Positions 63,191 through 64,000 of a DNA stretch of 64,000 nucleotides are shown one piece after another. Positions within the stretch are counted from its first letter, which is position 1. Every line of letters starts with the position of its first letter. Origin of the DNA: a bacterium (lineage in GTDB: Bacteria > Patescibacteriota > Gracilibacteria > Absconditabacterales > Absconditicoccaceae); contig JAHDFY010000001.1 in the NCBI GenBank assembly GCA_020627925.1, positions 65,297 to 129,296 of the forward strand, in the 5' to 3' direction. Made by a program: the position numbers and the translations under genes. The notes under the pieces were generated by a model that saw only the letters and a list, made by a program, of their open reading frames with translations, was not told the DNA's origin and ran no database searches.

Positions 63191-63685
63191 CTATTTTTCT
63201 TTAACTATTTTGTCCGTAAACATGATTCCATCAAGATGATCGATTTCATGCTGTACAATAATCGCATTAAATCACTCATAATCTTGTGTTACTTTTTTCC
63301 CATCAACGGTAATGTAACCTACAGTAATTTTTTTTGCTCTTTCTACAAGTCAAGACACTCACGGAAGGGAAAGACATCCCTCTTCTGTTATCATAGTCTC
63401 TTGACTCGATTCTAATATTTCAGGATTAATCATTACAGTATCTCCTAGGTGTTTATAATTATCTTTTTTAACCTTTCGTTGAGAGGTTGCTATCATACGA
63501 ATAGGAGATCCTATTTGTGGTGCAGCCAAACCAACACCATCGTACTCATGCATCAACAAAAGCAATGTATCAGCAAACCTTTGCAACTCAGGGGCAAGTG
63601 GCAAAGCAATAGGATCAGAAACAGATCTAAGAATTGGATGATTTTCTCACAAGACTAAAGGATATTGTTGTGTCAAATGACTCAT
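63191..63685 (-). CDS. def: Peptide deformylase
   Basis: 164 residues. All three motifs: GVGLAAPQIG, EEGCLSLPG (metal Cys; the Gly is UGA) and HEIDHLDGI. Removes the formyl group from nascent N-terminal Met. Start at 63685 gives MSHLTQQYPLVLGENHPILR. First gene of a def-rel unit, 39 bp before rel. Confidence 0.96.
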
Positions 63686-63741
63686 AACAAAAAAACAGCA
63701 AACTAAACAACATAACAATCATAATAACGTATATATGCATT

Positions 63742-63769
63742 ATTATATATATTTTAGTATGCGTTGCAA
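63742..63769 (-). promoter_or_regulatory. Promoter of def-rel
   Basis: Minus strand TTGCAA (63764-63769), 16-bp spacer, consensus TATAAT (63742-63747), 56 bp upstream of def. Confidence 0.65.
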
Positions 63770-63892
63770 CGGCTCAACAAGACGCATCAAAAAATAAAAC
63801 AAAAAGTTGCATATTATATACAAACACTATATACTAACATTACGTTGTTAACGTATAAAAATAAACAAAATGATTTTTAACAACAAATTCAC

Positions 63893-63920
63893 TTGCAATG
63901 CTATACAAAAAGTATAGTAT
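63893..63920 (+). promoter_or_regulatory. Promoter, TTGCAA-N16-TAGTAT
   Basis: TTGCAA at 63893-63898 and TAGTAT at 63915-63920, pointing right toward the likely tRNA at the window edge. It overlaps a small CTATAC/GTATAG hairpin. Confidence 0.5.
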
Positions 63921-63986
63921 GTGAAATGCTACTACCTCAACAAAAGTAGTACAAGTCTAGATGGTATCTATATATAAGATACACTA

Positions 63987-64000
63987 GGAGAGGTGGCAGA
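63987..64000 (+). tRNA. Probable start of a tRNA (Ser-like), truncated by window
   Basis: The last 14 bases, GGAGAGGTGGCAGA, look like the acceptor arm and D-arm start of a long-variable-arm tRNA, most like tRNA-Ser. Too short to fold or to read an anticodon. Confidence 0.45.

Overview
The window comes from a low-GC bacterium that reads UGA as glycine (translation table 25). In-frame TGA falls on invariant glycines of S12 (KRGVC, DLPGV), the ParA P-loop (KGGVGKST), the HflX P-loop (TNAGKS), Tex, RadA and L28, while TAA and TAG are the only stops and TGG still encodes Trp. Among known lineages this points to Absconditabacteria (SR1) or Gracilibacteria of the Candidate Phyla Radiation; the window alone does not separate them. 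All genes below were rebuilt by reading through TGA, so many are much longer than a standard-code reading would suggest.

Layout. 1-2.8 kb: divergent surface genes (two signal-peptide/beta-domain/membrane-anchor proteins and a WxL-like secreted protein). 3.1-6.1 kb: ribosomal operon rpsL-rpsG-two small basic proteins-rplS-rplY-rpmB, ending in tRNA-Lys. 6.2-13.6 kb: RsmC-like methyltransferase, flippase, radA, dnaJ and an AGOG-type DNA glycosylase. 13.7-16.6 kb: a 968-residue protein joining a lytic-transglycosylase-like domain to a CX5R phosphatase-like domain. 16.8-27.2 kb: lipoprotein, argS, RND transporter, DUF1294 protein, tex and membrane proteins. 27.4-30.3 kb: small proteins, tRNA-Cys, a double-Nudix protein and a pterin dehydratase. 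30.4-41.8 kb: an accessory surface region with a CARDB-like secreted protein, ECF sigma factor, single-pass membrane protein, thioredoxin-like lipoprotein, a 1232-residue adhesin with a UGA-rich Gly/Ser/Thr linker, a second WxL-like protein, an Ig/FN3-like secreted protein, an orphan solute-binding protein and a third membrane-anchored beta-domain protein. 41.9-48.3 kb: RNase H, hflX, a PKD protein with a type-IX-secretion-style C-terminus, an exonuclease, ndk, rpmE and a PH-like protein. 48.5-57.5 kb: a Bacteroidota-like cysteine-peptidase lipoprotein, two tandem paralogues, two related secreted or membrane proteins and an 872-residue Gln/Asn-rich protein. 57.7-64 kb: RHH/ParA pair, pyrimidine 5'-nucleotidase, zinc-ribbon membrane protein, rel, def and the first bases of a probable tRNA.

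The most interesting signal is a dispersed set of three membrane-anchored proteins and three secreted or C-terminal beta-domain proteins that resemble, in architecture and in the distal Y-x-G-x-L-T-(Y/F)-T-L motif, the WxL / WxL-interacting-protein system of Firmicutes. Two of these genes lie beside the ECF sigma operon. A shared promoter form, TTGCAA or TTGACA at -35 with 16-18 bp to a TATAAT-like -10, precedes several housekeeping and surface genes; Shine-Dalgarno sequences are mostly absent.
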